Counted from the stretch's first letter, positions 20,840 through 31,031 are shown. The stretch: 64,000 nt of DNA from Parapusillimonas granuli (GCF_013416525.1 NZ_JACCEM010000004.1:124001-188000); one strand, 5' to 3'. The notes: generated from the letters alone by a model not told the origin. Numbers and translations are program-made.

Positions 20840-22375
20840 TTGACCCCACCAATTTTCATAAGACATACCGGCCAATTGTTCAAGCACGCTCAATTTGAAA
20901 CCATCAAAGCCTGGATGGGAGACCCCGCCCATGGCGCTTTGTCCCTGCACGTGCGCATCCAGCGCGCGGTGCGGCAACTGATACTCGACGGGGCGCTCGA
21001 TGTGGGCCGCCCCTTGCCGCCTTCGCGCACCTTGGCCCGGTCGCTGGGCGTTTCCCGCGACACAGTGGAGGCGGCCTATAGCCAGTTGCACGCAGAGGGA
21101 TTCATCGAACGGCGTGTCGGAAGCGGCAGCTTTGTGTCTGGACAAGTGCGGCGCCTGCCCGGGCGCGGTCTGGTGCGGCGATCTGCCGCGCGAAAGCCGG
21201 AACTCCGTCTGAGCCGGCGTGGCAATGCGATGCTGACGGGAGGCGGCGTGCGCGACTTCCTCGCGCCCCGCGCCTTTGCGCCCGGTGTGCCTGAAACCCG
21301 CAACTTCCCGCTGCATACCTGGGAGCGGCTGCAACGACAGGTGTTCAAGGAGTACGGAACTCAGGCGCTGCTGCACAGCCCGCCTCAAGGCATGGAGCAG
21401 CTACGCCGGGCCATTGCCGATTACGTCAATCTCGAACGCGGCGCACGCGCCACGCCCGACCGCGTGCTGGTCCTCACCAGCTCTCAACAGGCATTGACCT
21501 TGTGCGCCAATGTGCTGCTCGATGCCGGCGAGCGCATCTTCATCGAGGACCCCGTCTATCATGGCGCACGCAAGGCGTTCGATGCGGCAGGCCTCACATG
21601 CGTCCCTGTGCCTTTGGATGCCGATGGCATGCAGGTTGAACGCCTGCGCACAGGGCAGGCCGCCAGAGCCGTGTTCCTGACCCCCTCGCACCAGTTTCCG
21701 ACCGGCACAACGCTTGCGCTGGATCGGCGCCTGGCCGCCATCGAGTGGGCGCAGCGGGAACAGGCCTGGATCATCGAAGACGATTACGACAGCGAGTTCC
21801 ACTACGCTGGAAAACCCACGGCTTGCGTGCAAGGGCTGGACCCGCATGAACGCACGATCTATATCGGCACATTCACCAAGTCATTGTTTCCCGGCCTGCG
21901 CATCGGCTATATGGTTCTGCCGTCCCAGCTTGTACAGCCCATGACGGTGGCACGCACGCTGCTGGACGGGCATAGCGCCTCTATTCCCCAACTGACGCTG
22001 GCGCGCTTCATCGAGGGAGGGCATTTCGGGGCTCATGTGCGGACCATGCGTACCGTCTATGCCGAGCGGCGGGACGCGCTGGCGACGCTTGTTCGCAAGC
22101 ACCTTTCGGAATTTCTGGAGCCCTGGGTGCCTGCCGGCGGCATGCAGATGCCTTGCCTCCTCGTCCAGGGGATTCCGGAATCCGAAGCCGTAGCAGCCGC
22201 GGGAAGAGCGGGCATCGACCTGCTGGGGTTGACGTCCCTGCATGCTTCGCAGCAGCACAAGGCCGGATTCCTGATGGGCTTTGCCGCCCATACGCCGGGG
22301 GAGATGGAAGTCGCAGTAAAGAAGCTGGCGAGCGTCTTGCGCGCATTGAATCGCAAAACCGCGGCGGCTCGTTGA
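20840..22375 (+). CDS. MocR/PdxR-type GntR regulator with aminotransferase-like domain
   Basis: 511 aa from a TTG at 20840; the first ATG is codon 26 and TTG codons between are alternatives. Residues about 35-105 form a GntR winged helix (LPPSRTLARSLGVSRDTVEAAY). Residues 150-505 form a type I aminotransferase fold with IIEDDYDSEFHY and the PLP lysine K347 in TFTKSLFPGLRIGY. MocR proteins sense PLP or amino compounds. Being divergent from yggS-glyA, both PLP-related, it is a good candidate to control them. Confidence 0.93.
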   Translation: MTPPIFIRHTGQLFKHAQFETIKAWMGDPAHGALSLHVRIQRAVRQLILDGALDVGRPLPPSRTLARSLGVSRDTVEAAYSQLHAEGFIERRVGSGSFVSGQVRRLPGRGLVRRSAARKPELRLSRRGNAMLTGGGVRDFLAPRAFAPGVPETRNFPLHTWERLQRQVFKEYGTQALLHSPPQGMEQLRRAIADYVNLERGARATPDRVLVLTSSQQALTLCANVLLDAGERIFIEDPVYHGARKAFDAAGLTCVPVPLDADGMQVERLRTGQAARAVFLTPSHQFPTGTTLALDRRLAAIEWAQREQAWIIEDDYDSEFHYAGKPTACVQGLDPHERTIYIGTFTKSLFPGLRIGYMVLPSQLVQPMTVARTLLDGHSASIPQLTLARFIEGGHFGAHVRTMRTVYAERRDALATLVRKHLSEFLEPWVPAGGMQMPCLLVQGIPESEAVAAAGRAGIDLLGLTSLHASQQHKAGFLMGFAAHTPGEMEVAVKKLASVLRALNRKTAAAR

Positions 22376-22377
22376 GT

Positions 22378-22644
22378 CAGGACCGCGGGCAACTCGTCTT
22401 CAACACGACACCGAACATGGTGGATGCTGCGCTCGCGGGGCCGGGCATTGCCACCCTGCCCGAGGAGGTGTTCGCGCCGCACATCGAGGAAGGCCGCCTC
22501 GTGCGCGTACTGCAGGACTGGTGCGAGCCTTTCTCCGGGTACTTCCTGTACCACCCCAGCCGCCGGCAACCATCGCCCGCGTTCTCGCTGGTGGTCGATG
22601 CGCTTCGCTACAGCGAGGGCTCGACCGCGCTGTCGAAGCGATAA
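22378..22644 (+). pseudogene. LysR-type regulator C-terminal remnant
   Basis: Directly after the MocR stop, another frame encodes 88 residues typical of the end of a LysR substrate-binding domain: LVFNTTPNMVDAALAGPGIA, LPEEVFAPHIEEGRLVRVL, WCEPFSGYFLYHPSRRQPSP. The helix-turn-helix and first 200 residues are missing. It lacks its own plausible start, so I treat it as the surviving tail of a gene removed by a deletion. Confidence 0.7.
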
Positions 22645-22675
22645 CGGGACGGATACGGCTCGCAAGCGCCGCGCC

Positions 22676-23755
22676 TCAATCCTCCGCGGAGCGCGCCACG
22701 GGATCCGCAACCGTGCCTTCGCGCCGCAGCCAGGCCTCGGACAGGGCGTCGAGGAAAATTTCGGCGGCTTCCCACGGCGTCATTTCCCCTTGCGCGACCG
22801 CGTCCGCCAATTGCGGCAGCGAGGGGCCCGCGCCTGCGGGCAGCGGCTGCGCGAGCAGGCGTCCGGATGCCAGCCGGCGAATGTGATCCTGGAAGCGTTC
22901 GGCGCGCCGGCTGCCGTCGCGGCCGGTGGCGCGCTGCCAGCTGAGGAAGCCTTCCACCACGCGGCATAGCGCCTCGGTGCTGTCGCCCTGGAGCGCGCAG
23001 ACGCTGACCACCGGGGGCCGCCAGAATGATTCGTCCGTGCCGGCGTTGCCATGGCGCCGGTGCAGAACCGCGTTCGCATACGCCCGCTCCTGCCCCGCCC
23101 GCTGACCGCCCTGATTGACGCCGGGCCGGCCCGGATAGATCAGATCGAGGTTCGCTTCGAGGAAAGCGGCAAAGGTGCCGGCCCCGGGCAGATCGGATTT
23201 ATTGACGGCATAGACGTCGCCGATTTCCAGGATGCCGGCCTTGCCGGCCTGGATCTGGTCCCCCAGGCCGGGAACCGACACGACGATGACGCAATCGGCC
23301 AGTGTCGCCACTTCGACGTCGGCCTGCCCGCTGCCGACGGTTTCGACGAGGATGCGTTCAAAGCCTTGCGCCGCCATCACGACGACGACATCCTGCACCG
23401 CCCGGCTCAGCCCGCCGACGTGCCCGCGCGATGACAAGCTGCGCACGAACACGCGCGGATGCGCGGAGGCCCGGTCCATGCGAAAACGGTCGCCGAGCAC
23501 GGCGCCTCCGGTGTAGGGGCTGGAAGGGTCGATGGCGATCACCGCCACTTGCTCGCCCTGCTCCGCCCAATGCAGCGCCAGGCGGTCGAGCAGCGTGGAC
23601 TTGCCGGCGCCCGGCGGACCGGTGACGCCGATAACCGGTACGTGCCTTCCCGCCTTGTAGGCTGCGCGCAGGATGGCGTGCGACTCCGGGCGCCTGTTCT
23701 CGACCAGGCTGAGCGTGCGCGCCACCTGCCGTATATTGAATTTGACGTCCAGCAT
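22676..23755 (-). CDS. meaB: MeaB/ArgK-type GTPase chaperone of a B12-dependent mutase
   Basis: 359 aa, G3E-family GTPase that loads and protects adenosylcobalamin in acyl-CoA mutases. Walker A GPPGAGKS at 46-53, the DPSSPYTGGAVLGDR switch region, ETVGSGQADVEVA, and NKSDLPG (base recognition) are visible. It is the last gene of the operon that encodes the mutase itself, 4 bp after the thiolase, which fits its role. Confidence 0.95.
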   Translation of the reverse strand: MLDVKFNIRQVARTLSLVENRRPESHAILRAAYKAGRHVPVIGVTGPPGAGKSTLLDRLALHWAEQGEQVAVIAIDPSSPYTGGAVLGDRFRMDRASAHPRVFVRSLSSRGHVGGLSRAVQDVVVVMAAQGFERILVETVGSGQADVEVATLADCVIVVSVPGLGDQIQAGKAGILEIGDVYAVNKSDLPGAGTFAAFLEANLDLIYPGRPGVNQGGQRAGQERAYANAVLHRRHGNAGTDESFWRPPVVSVCALQGDSTEALCRVVEGFLSWQRATGRDGSRRAERFQDHIRRLASGRLLAQPLPAGAGPSLPQLADAVAQGEMTPWEAAEIFLDALSEAWLRREGTVADPVARSAED

Positions 23756-23759
23756 GGAT

Positions 23760-24956
23760 TCATTCCACCGTGATCGACATGGCGTCGCCCTGGCCGAAGC
23801 CGCCGCAGATTGCGGCTACGCCGCGGCCTCCTCCGCGGCGGCGCAGCCCATTGATGAGGGTCATCACGATCCGCGCGCCGCTGGCGCCCAGCGGATGGCC
23901 GAGCGCGACCGCGCCGCCGTGCATGTTGGTGCGCGAGCGCAGCCGCCCGGCCACCGCGGCGTCGCCGCCGGCCAATGCGAGCGTGCTGACGAGCGGTGTC
24001 GCGGCATAGGCTTCGTTGATTTCGATGATGTCCCACCCGCAGGCGTCCATGCCGGCGCGGTCGGCCAGGCGGGCGATTGCGGTGGCCGGCGTGGACGTGC
24101 CGGAGGTGGGCGCGCCGCTCACCTGCGCATAATCGACGATACGCGCCAGCGCTTCCAGCCCGTTGGCGCGGGCGAAATCGCGCCGGCAAAGAACCAGGAA
24201 GGCCGCGCCGTCGTTCAGGCCCGGCGCATTGCCCGCCGTTACCGTCTTGCCCCCATAAACCGGCTTGAGCTTCGCCAAGTCTTCGAGCGAGGTGTCCGGG
24301 CGCGGCGACTCGTCGGCCGTCACCCATCTGGACGTCCCCTTGGGACCCGGCACTTCGACCGCGAACCGCTCGAAGTCGAAATAGCCATCGGCTTGCGCAC
24401 GCGCATAGCGTTGCTGGCTTTCCAGCGCCCACGCATCCTGCGCCGCGCGGCCCACGCCGCGCCGGATCGATTCTTCACCGGTATAAACGGCGATCGGCTG
24501 CTCCACCACCCGCCCGCGAATCAACAGCGGGTCTTCGACGCAGACGTCCCCCAGGCGCCGAGCGCGCTGCCGCGGCCACAGCAGCGGAGTGCGGCTGAGG
24601 GATTCGAATCCGCCGCACACCACCACCGACGCCTCGCCCAGCCGGATATCCCTGAACCCCATGCCGATCGCCGTCATGCCCGAGCAGCACGCACGGTCGA
24701 TGGTCGCCGACGGCGTCGTCTCCGGCAGCGAAGAGCTGAGCACGGCCTGGCGCACCGGGGTCAGCATGGCGGATGCGATCATGCCGACGCCGCCATACAG
24801 AGCGTCGACGGCACTCGCGGCGATTCCCGACCGGGCGATGCCGGCATCGATGGCCAGCGCCCCGAGGGCGGGGCCGTCCAGGTCCCGCAGCGCCCCCTCG
24901 AAGCGGCCGAACGGCGTTCTTGCCACTGAAACGACAACGACATCGGCGTCAGACAT
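23760..24956 (-). CDS. Thiolase-family acyl-CoA acetyltransferase
   Basis: 398 aa. Thiolases cleave 3-ketoacyl-CoA with CoA or condense two acyl-CoAs. The nucleophilic Cys is C90 in DRACCSGMTA; the other catalytic elements are EAYAATPL (near 320), the His in GALGHPLGASG-type sequence (ALGHPLGASGARI) and the second Cys in CGGFGQGDA. It overlaps the acyl-CoA ligase by 8 bp. In this operon it would carry out the C-C cleavage step after mutase rearrangement and oxidation, but no dehydrogenase or hydratase is encoded beside it. Confidence 0.92.
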   Translation of the reverse strand: MSDADVVVVSVARTPFGRFEGALRDLDGPALGALAIDAGIARSGIAASAVDALYGGVGMIASAMLTPVRQAVLSSSLPETTPSATIDRACCSGMTAIGMGFRDIRLGEASVVVCGGFESLSRTPLLWPRQRARRLGDVCVEDPLLIRGRVVEQPIAVYTGEESIRRGVGRAAQDAWALESQQRYARAQADGYFDFERFAVEVPGPKGTSRWVTADESPRPDTSLEDLAKLKPVYGGKTVTAGNAPGLNDGAAFLVLCRRDFARANGLEALARIVDYAQVSGAPTSGTSTPATAIARLADRAGMDACGWDIIEINEAYAATPLVSTLALAGGDAAVAGRLRSRTNMHGGAVALGHPLGASGARIVMTLINGLRRRGGGRGVAAICGGFGQGDAMSITVE

Positions 24957-26508
24957 GCGCGGTCTTCCCCAGGTTCAAGGCTTCCGCTTTCAGCTTGGGC
25001 CTGTCGATCTTGCCATTCGCGTTCTTCGGAATGGCGTCGACAAAGTGGAAATGGCGGGGCGTTTTGAAGCCCAGCAAGGATTTGCAGTAGTCGGCCAACT
25101 GCCCGGCGGTGAGCGTCTCGTTGGCGACCGGGGCGATGAAGGCGACCGCCGCTTCCCCCCAGTCCGGATCGGGAATGCCGAGGACGGCGGCTTCGAGGAC
25201 GCGGGGGTGGCTGGTCAGCACGGCCTCCACCTCGGCGGGGTAGATGTTGAAGCCGCCGCTGATCAGCATGTCCTTGCTGCGGCCGGAGATCGTGATGAAA
25301 CCCTGGCCGTCGCAGTAAGCCAGATCCCCCGACCACAGCCAGCCGTCGCGCAACGCCCTGGCCGTTTCGTCGGGACGGTTCCAATAGCCCTGCATGACGT
25401 GTTCCGAACGGATGGTGATCTCGCCGACCTCGCCAACCGGCACCGGTACGCCATCCTCGTTCCGCAGCACCACTTCGACGAAGGTGTAGGGCTTGCCGAT
25501 GCAGCCGACGCGCTGCGTTCCTCTCTTTCCTTCCTGGTCCGGCAGGAAGTGATCCGCCGGCCCCAGGGTCGCGACGGTCATCATGGCTTCCGTCAGGCCG
25601 TAATTCTGGGTGAGGATAGGCCCGAAACGATCGAGCGCCTTGCTGAGCGTGTTGTGGGAAATCGGCTCGGCGCCGTAGCCGATGGCGCGCAAGCTCGTCA
25701 GATCGTAGCGGTCGATGTCCGGATGATTGACGATGCGCGTCAGCACGGTCGGCACGCAGGTGAAGACCGTGACCCGTTCGCGCTGGATCGTTTCCAGCAG
25801 GCCTTCGACCGAACCGCCTTCGATGATCACGTTGCGCGCGCCGCGCAGATACCAGGGAACGAAATACGTGCCGCTCGCGTGCGTCAGGGGCCCGATATGC
25901 GCCACCACATCGTCGTGGCGCATATCCCGGTCGATCAGCATGTTGCGATATACCGCCGACCAGTTGCGGCGCGTCAGCATCACTCCCTTGGGCTTTCCCG
26001 AGGTGCCGGACGTGTAGTTGATCGTGCACAGGTCGTCGGGCCGGGAGAGATCGGCAACCCGCCCCTCGGTACGGGCCACGGCGGGCCACGCGGGCCCGCC
26101 CGTCGCGTCGCAGCCGTCGACCTGGCACCACCAGAGCCCGGGCATTTCGGAGGCGAGTGCCGCCGCGCGATCGGACGTCGCGCTGTCGAAGAAGACGGCG
26201 GACGCGCCGCAATCTTCGAGGACGGTTCCCACTTCCCTGGCCGTGAAGCGCATGTTCAGCGGCACCCGCACCAGGCCGGCCTGTTCGAGCGCGAATTGCA
26301 GCAGCACGTATTCCGGCCGATTCGACATGAACAGGCAGACGCGGCTGCCGCGCTCCAGGCGGGCGGCCAGGCCGGCTGCAATGGCGCAGGCCTGCGCATT
26401 GAATTCGGCGAAGGTCCAGCGCCGCTGGCCATACGTAAGGCATTCCCGTCCGGAAAAATGGCGGGCGGCCTTGCCGATGATTGCGCTCAAAGAAGCTGAA
26501 TCATTCAT
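24949..26508 (-). CDS. AMP-dependent acyl-CoA synthetase/ligase
   Basis: 519 aa, class I adenylate-forming enzyme that activates a carboxylic acid to its CoA thioester. Motifs: phosphate loop [14 protein letters not shown] near 170, [22 protein letters not shown], and the C-terminal lysine in [12 protein letters not shown]. It overlaps the B12-binding subunit gene by 4 bp (ATGA) and the thiolase by 8 bp. The acid substrate is presumably the one imported or bound via the Bug receptor that heads the operon. Confidence 0.94.
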   Translation of the reverse strand: MNDSASLSAIIGKAARHFSGRECLTYGQRRWTFAEFNAQACAIAAGLAARLERGSRVCLFMSNRPEYVLLQFALEQAGLVRVPLNMRFTAREVGTVLEDCGASAVFFDSATSDRAAALASEMPGLWWCQVDGCDATGGPAWPAVARTEGRVADLSRPDDLCTINYTSGTSGKPKGVMLTRRNWSAVYRNMLIDRDMRHDDVVAHIGPLTHASGTYFVPWYLRGARNVIIEGGSVEGLLETIQRERVTVFTCVPTVLTRIVNHPDIDRYDLTSLRAIGYGAEPISHNTLSKALDRFGPILTQNYGLTEAMMTVATLGPADHFLPDQEGKRGTQRVGCIGKPYTFVEVVLRNEDGVPVPVGEVGEITIRSEHVMQGYWNRPDETARALRDGWLWSGDLAYCDGQGFITISGRSKDMLISGGFNIYPAEVEAVLTSHPRVLEAAVLGIPDPDWGEAAVAFIAPVANETLTAGQLADYCKSLLGFKTPRHFHFVDAIPKNANGKIDRPKLKAEALNLGKTAHV

Positions 26509-26915
26509 GTCCGGTCACCATAGCGCTCCTTGATGTAATGAACGACCTCCGGCACCGGCGTTCCCGACAGGAAGATCTCGTTCACGCCCGCTTCCTTCAA
26601 CGGGCCGATGTCTTCTTGGGGGATGACGCCCCCGGCGATCAGGCCGATGTCCTGCGCGCCCGCCTCGCTCAGCAATTGCCTCAGCCTGGGCAGCAGGGTC
26701 AAGTGGGCGCCCGAAAGAATGCTGATGCCGATCACGTCGACGTCTTCTTCCAGCGCCGCCCGCACCACCTGCTCCGGCGTGCGGCGCAAGCCGGTGTATA
26801 TCACTTCCATTCCGGCGTCCAGCAGGCCGCGCGCGATGACGCGAGCGCCGACGTCGTGGCCGTCCAGCCCTACCTTGGCGACCAATACGCGGACTTTTCT
26901 TTCCGATGCGGCCAT
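26505..26915 (-). CDS. Acyl-CoA mutase small subunit, B12-binding domain
   Basis: 136 aa starting at [10 protein letters not shown], preceded by AAGGA. It is the cobalamin-binding Rossmann domain of two-subunit acyl-CoA mutases, with the DxHxxG motif (D18, H20, G23 in [11 protein letters not shown]; His20 would be the lower cobalt ligand), the SILSGAH serine site, and [10 protein letters not shown]. It starts 10 bp after the large subunit ends. The two-subunit form with a separate B12 domain is like HcmB and archaeal methylmalonyl-CoA mutases. Confidence 0.95.
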   Translation of the reverse strand: MAASERKVRVLVAKVGLDGHDVGARVIARGLLDAGMEVIYTGLRRTPEQVVRAALEEDVDVIGISILSGAHLTLLPRLRQLLSEAGAQDIGLIAGGVIPQEDIGPLKEAGVNEIFLSGTPVPEVVHYIKERYGDRT

Positions 26916-26925
26916 GCGGCTATCC

Positions 26926-28710
26926 TTAAAAATCGGTGGATGGCTGGAACACACCGAAGTGGCTCTTCCATCGTTCGCAGATTTCACCCACCGTGGCAAG
27001 CGCCTTGACCGCTTCGATCGTGGGAGGCACCATGTTCGCGCCGGTCCGGCAAGCTTCGTCGATTGCGGCGAGCGCCGCCTCGACTCGCGCCGGGTCCCGC
27101 GCGGCCTTGACCCGGGCGACGCGCTGCATCTGTTTCTGCACGGTCCGGGCGTCGATGCGGAACGCGGTATTCGGCACATTGGGCCGTTGCGGCCATTTGT
27201 TGACCGTGATCCATGGACGGCTGCCGCTATCCAGCGCCCGCTGGCGGCGGACCGCTCCTTCGGTCATCCACCGCCTGCCCAGGCCGGTGCTGATGACCGC
27301 CTGGGCGCCGCCCGCGTCTTCGATTTCCCGCAGCGCGCCCCGTATCTGTTCTTCGACCTGATTGGTGAGCGTTTCCACGAAATAAGAGCCGCCCAGCGGA
27401 TCGATGGTGTCGGTGAAGCCATGTTCATGGGCGAGGATCTGCTGAGTGCGCAGGGCCACCTTGACCGATTCCTCGGTGGGCGTGGAAACCGCTTCATCGT
27501 AGGAGGCGATATAGATATACGACGCGCCGCCCAATACATACGCAAGCGTGCCGAAGCCGATGCGCACGATGTTGTTGAGCGGCTCCTGCAAGGTTTCCTG
27601 GCCGTGGCCGTAGACGGTCATGCGCAGCGCCATGGCGTCCGGACGGGTGGCGCCGTAGCGTTCCTTCATCAAGCGCGCCCAAGTGCGGCGCAGCGCCCGC
27701 AGGTTGGCGACCGATACGAAGAAATCGTGCCGCTCATCGGGAAACATGTGGAGCAAGGGCGCGACCTGGTCGATGCCGTAGCCTTTTTCCAGCAGCAGGC
27801 CGATGTAGTGCATGGCGTTCGACAGGGCGATGGCGGCCGCCCTGCTGGAGCCCGCTCCGCCCGCATTGATGTGATTGACGCATACCGTCATCGGCGACCA
27901 ATGAGGGGCATGGTCCGCGCACCACGCGACACAGTCCGTCGCCAGCCGCGCGGCGGCTTCCGCCGGAAGAATCTGCGTTCCCCGCGCGATGTATTCCTTG
28001 AGCGGATCGTTTTGCAGATTGACGGTGTATTGGCTCCAGTCCAGGCCGCGGCGTTCGCCGAGCACCGCGAACATGGCGAGCACGATGGGGCCGATCGAAT
28101 TGCCGAGCGTGCCGATGCGCTTGATCCGCGTGATGTCGAGGCCGTCGAACAGGGCTTCCATATCCGCCATGGTGTCGATGGCCACGCCCACCTGGCCGAC
28201 CTCGCCGGTGGACATTTCGTGGTCCGAATCGTAGCCGCACTGGGTCGGGAGATCCAGCGCCACCAGCAGCTGCTCCGCCCCCCAGTCGACCAGCGTCCGG
28301 AAGCGCTGGTTGCAGTCCTGCGCCTCGCCGAACCCCGAGTAGGCCGACACCACGAAGGATTCCGTCCGGAACATGCCGGCCCGGTCGCCGCGGGTGAATG
28401 GATACTGGCCGGGAAAGCCGATGTCCTCGAGGTAAGAGCGGCCGCCCTCTTGCACATCCAGAGGCGTATAGAGGGGGCGGACCTCGATGCCGGTGTCGGT
28501 AAGGAAGGCGCGCCGCTCTCCTTTTTCCTGCACTTCGGCGTCGTAGTGCCGTTCCCGCCAGGTCTTTGCGGCGTCGGACAGTGCGGCGCTTTGCGCCTCG
28601 GTCTGGGGAAGGCCGCCGTCGTTCACGCGCTTCCCTTCGTACGGATCGACGGCCTCGCCCGAGTCCGCAACCGCCGGCGCCACACCGCCTCGCTCGTCGA
28701 TGATGTGCAT
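26926..28710 (-). CDS. Acyl-CoA mutase large (catalytic) subunit, divergent methylmalonyl-CoA mutase family
   Basis: 594 aa TIM-barrel subunit that rearranges the carbon skeleton of an acyl-CoA using adenosylcobalamin. [11 protein letters not shown] and [11 protein letters not shown] are clear family marks. Compared with P. freudenreichii methylmalonyl-CoA mutase, Tyr89 and Arg207 have counterparts (Y124, R243), but Thr85/Arg87 become V120/S122, Tyr243 becomes N279 (His244 is kept as H280), and the usual GGTQSLHTN becomes [10 protein letters not shown] (394-403). These changes surround the CoA and acyl site, so the substrate is probably neither methylmalonyl- nor a standard isobutyryl-CoA. 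It begins 1 bp after the Bug gene ends. Confidence 0.9.
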   Translation of the reverse strand: MHIIDERGGVAPAVADSGEAVDPYEGKRVNDGGLPQTEAQSAALSDAAKTWRERHYDAEVQEKGERRAFLTDTGIEVRPLYTPLDVQEGGRSYLEDIGFPGQYPFTRGDRAGMFRTESFVVSAYSGFGEAQDCNQRFRTLVDWGAEQLLVALDLPTQCGYDSDHEMSTGEVGQVGVAIDTMADMEALFDGLDITRIKRIGTLGNSIGPIVLAMFAVLGERRGLDWSQYTVNLQNDPLKEYIARGTQILPAEAAARLATDCVAWCADHAPHWSPMTVCVNHINAGGAGSSRAAAIALSNAMHYIGLLLEKGYGIDQVAPLLHMFPDERHDFFVSVANLRALRRTWARLMKERYGATRPDAMALRMTVYGHGQETLQEPLNNIVRIGFGTLAYVLGGASYIYIASYDEAVSTPTEESVKVALRTQQILAHEHGFTDTIDPLGGSYFVETLTNQVEEQIRGALREIEDAGGAQAVISTGLGRRWMTEGAVRRQRALDSGSRPWITVNKWPQRPNVPNTAFRIDARTVQKQMQRVARVKAARDPARVEAALAAIDEACRTGANMVPPTIEAVKALATVGEICERWKSHFGVFQPSTDF

Positions 28711-28711
28711 G

Positions 28712-29707
28712 CTATTGGCTCCCGGCCAGGCCGATCTGCCGGACTACCGGCGACAGCTTGTCCATTTCGGATTTGATGAAATCGCCCAGTTCTTCGGGCG
28801 TGGAACTGACGAGCTCGATGGCGGTGAGCCTGTCGCCCAGTCCCGGCAGCGCGATGATGCGGCGGATCTCGCCATTCAATTTATCGACGATGGGGCGAGG
28901 CGTTCCGGCCGGCGCCAACATGCCGAACCATTCTGTCGTGACGACATCGAAGCCCTGCTCTTTGAAAGTGGGTATGTCGGGAACGGAGGCATAGCGCCGC
29001 TCCGAAGAAATTCCCAGCGGCTTGACCTGCCCGGCCCTGTAGTTCTGCAAGGCCTGCCCCACGGTGGCGAAAGTCATGGGGATGTGCCCGGCAATGACGT
29101 CCATCAGAGCGGGGGTGCCGCCTTTATAGACGATATGCTGCATGTCGATCTTGGAATCCAGCTTGAACAGCTCGGCGGTCAAGTGGGTCATGGAGCCTGC
29201 GCCGGCGGAGCCGAAATTGATCGGCTCGGGATGGGTCTTCGAAAACTCCTTCAGTTCCTTCAGATCGTTGGGCGGAAACTTGGGGTTGGCATAAGCGACG
29301 ATGGGCGTGCGCGCAATCAACCCTATCGGCTGGAAGTCCTTGAGGGTGTCATACGGCAATTCCTTTCGAAGGATGGGATTGGTCGTGTGGTTGCTGACCG
29401 CAATCATCACCGTATAGCCGTCGGGAGGCGACGACGCCAGGACCGCGGTGCCGATCTGCGTGGACGCGCCCGGCCTGGATTCGACCAATACCGGCTGGCC
29501 CCAGTGGGCCTGCATCCGTTCCGCCAGGACACGGGCGATCGCGTCCACGGACCCGCCGGCCGCGAACGGAACGATGATTCTTATCGGTTTCGACGGATAA
29601 GAGTCGGCGGCGGATTGCGCCTGAGCAGCGGGCTGCGCCAACAGGCTTGCAGCGAAAAGTGTGCCAACGATGAGGCCTCGGCGGCCAAGCATGTTTGTCA
29701 TCTCCAC
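28712..29707 (-). CDS. Bug-family (TctC) periplasmic solute receptor
   Basis: 331 aa with a Sec signal peptide ending near QPAAQAQS. The TctC/Bug family binds small carboxylates or amides: YPSKPIRIIVPFAAGGSVD and GQPVLVESRPGAST are typical. No TctA/TctB membrane subunits are nearby, as usual for these expanded receptors. It is the first gene of the six-gene mutase operon, so the ligand may be the acid later activated by the ligase. Confidence 0.93.
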   Translation of the reverse strand: MEMTNMLGRRGLIVGTLFAASLLAQPAAQAQSAADSYPSKPIRIIVPFAAGGSVDAIARVLAERMQAHWGQPVLVESRPGASTQIGTAVLASSPPDGYTVMIAVSNHTTNPILRKELPYDTLKDFQPIGLIARTPIVAYANPKFPPNDLKELKEFSKTHPEPINFGSAGAGSMTHLTAELFKLDSKIDMQHIVYKGGTPALMDVIAGHIPMTFATVGQALQNYRAGQVKPLGISSERRYASVPDIPTFKEQGFDVVTTEWFGMLAPAGTPRPIVDKLNGEIRRIIALPGLGDRLTAIELVSSTPEELGDFIKSEMDKLSPVVRQIGLAGSQ

Positions 29708-29943
29708 CCCTCTCTTTTTCCGTATTTCGCATCTTTCATGAGCTTTTCAAGAAACTCACGAGACGTCATTATTCTCGATCCAGATCAAGGTGACGAGGGT
29801 GCCGCGGAGAATTAAGAATTTCTCGCCGGGAAATACTGCGGCCTGGAAACGCGGGGATGCGCACCCTATACTCTCAGCGACGGTTTTCCGGGCCGTACCA
29901 CCGGCCGTTCCCGTCCATGCGCAAGTTCCTTCCTGTTTGCCTC

Positions 29944-31029
29944 ATGACCTCGAATCTCTTTTCGCCGTTCGACTGCCGCCATGTCACCTTCCGCAACCGC
30001 ATCGGCGTCGCCCCGATGTGCCAATACTCGAGCGTGGATGGCTTGCCCAACGCCTGGCATATGGTGCACTTGGGCAGCCGCGCCGTAGGCGGAGCGGGTC
30101 TGGTTCTGTTCGAGGCGGCCGCGGTCAGTCCGGAAGGCCGCATCAGTCCCGCCGATCTGGGTTTGTGGAATCAACGCCAGGCCGAAGCCCTGCGTCCCAT
30201 TGCCGACTTCGTGCAGGCCCAGGGAGCGGTCGCCGGAATCCAGCTCGCGCATGCGGGGCGTAAGGGTTCCACCCAGGTTCCATGGGTCGGCCGCGCCGAG
30301 GTGTCCGTGGCGGATGGCGGCTGGGAAACCATGGCGCCCAGCGCGCTGCGGTTCCAGCCTGCTTATCCCTTGCCGCGTGAAATGCCGCCGTCCGACATCG
30401 AGCGGGTGATCGATTCTTTCCGCGCCTCGGCGCGGCTTGCGCAAGCCGCGGGTTTTCAGGTCCTTGAGCTGCACATGGGACACGGATACCTGGCGCATGA
30501 GTTCCTGTCGCCCTTGACCAACCAGCGTGAGGATCACTATGGGGGCGGTTTCGAGAACCGGATTCGATTCGCCGTGGAAATCGTCCGGGCGGTGCGCTCG
30601 GAGTGGCCGGAGCACTTGCCGCTTTTCGTACGGCTGTCGGTCACGGATTGGGTCGACGGGGGCTGGGATCTCGGCCAGTCCATTCAATTGGCGAAAATCC
30701 TGCGCCCCCTGGGCGTAGACCTGATAGATTGCTCTAGCGGGTCCATCGTGCCGGATTCACGAGGCCCGCAGACGCCCGGCTTTCAAGTGCCGTTCGCGGC
30801 AGCCATACGGGCGCAGGCGGGCATCCCGACGGCCGCCGTCGGGCTTATCACGCAAGCGAGGCAGGCAGAGGACATCCTGGCCCAAGGGCAGGCCGACATG
30901 GTGCTGCTTGCGCGGCAGCTGCTCGTCGACCCCTACTGGCCCCTGCGAGCGCAAGCGGAGCTCGAAGGCGCGTCGTCGCACTGGCCGGTCCAGTACGAAC
31001 GGGCGGTCAATCCGCAAGCGAAGCGCTGA
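29944..31029 (+). CDS. Old Yellow Enzyme-type NADH:flavin oxidoreductase (YqjM/XenA-like)
   Basis: 361 aa from MTSNLFSPFD; in-frame ATGs at 29857 and 29917 are less likely and no start has a good Shine-Dalgarno. FMN enzyme that reduces activated C=C bonds. Motifs: APMCQYSS (YqjM-type Cys), QLAHAGRKGST, ELHMGHGYLAHEFLSPLTN, EDHYGGGFENR, and ARQLLVDPYWPL at the end. It is divergent from the mutase operon across a 236-bp gap and converges on the FAH gene. Confidence 0.93.
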   Translation: MTSNLFSPFDCRHVTFRNRIGVAPMCQYSSVDGLPNAWHMVHLGSRAVGGAGLVLFEAAAVSPEGRISPADLGLWNQRQAEALRPIADFVQAQGAVAGIQLAHAGRKGSTQVPWVGRAEVSVADGGWETMAPSALRFQPAYPLPREMPPSDIERVIDSFRASARLAQAAGFQVLELHMGHGYLAHEFLSPLTNQREDHYGGGFENRIRFAVEIVRAVRSEWPEHLPLFVRLSVTDWVDGGWDLGQSIQLAKILRPLGVDLIDCSSGSIVPDSRGPQTPGFQVPFAAAIRAQAGIPTAAVGLITQARQAEDILAQGQADMVLLARQLLVDPYWPLRAQAELEGASSHWPVQYERAVNPQAKR

Positions 31030-31031
31030 TT

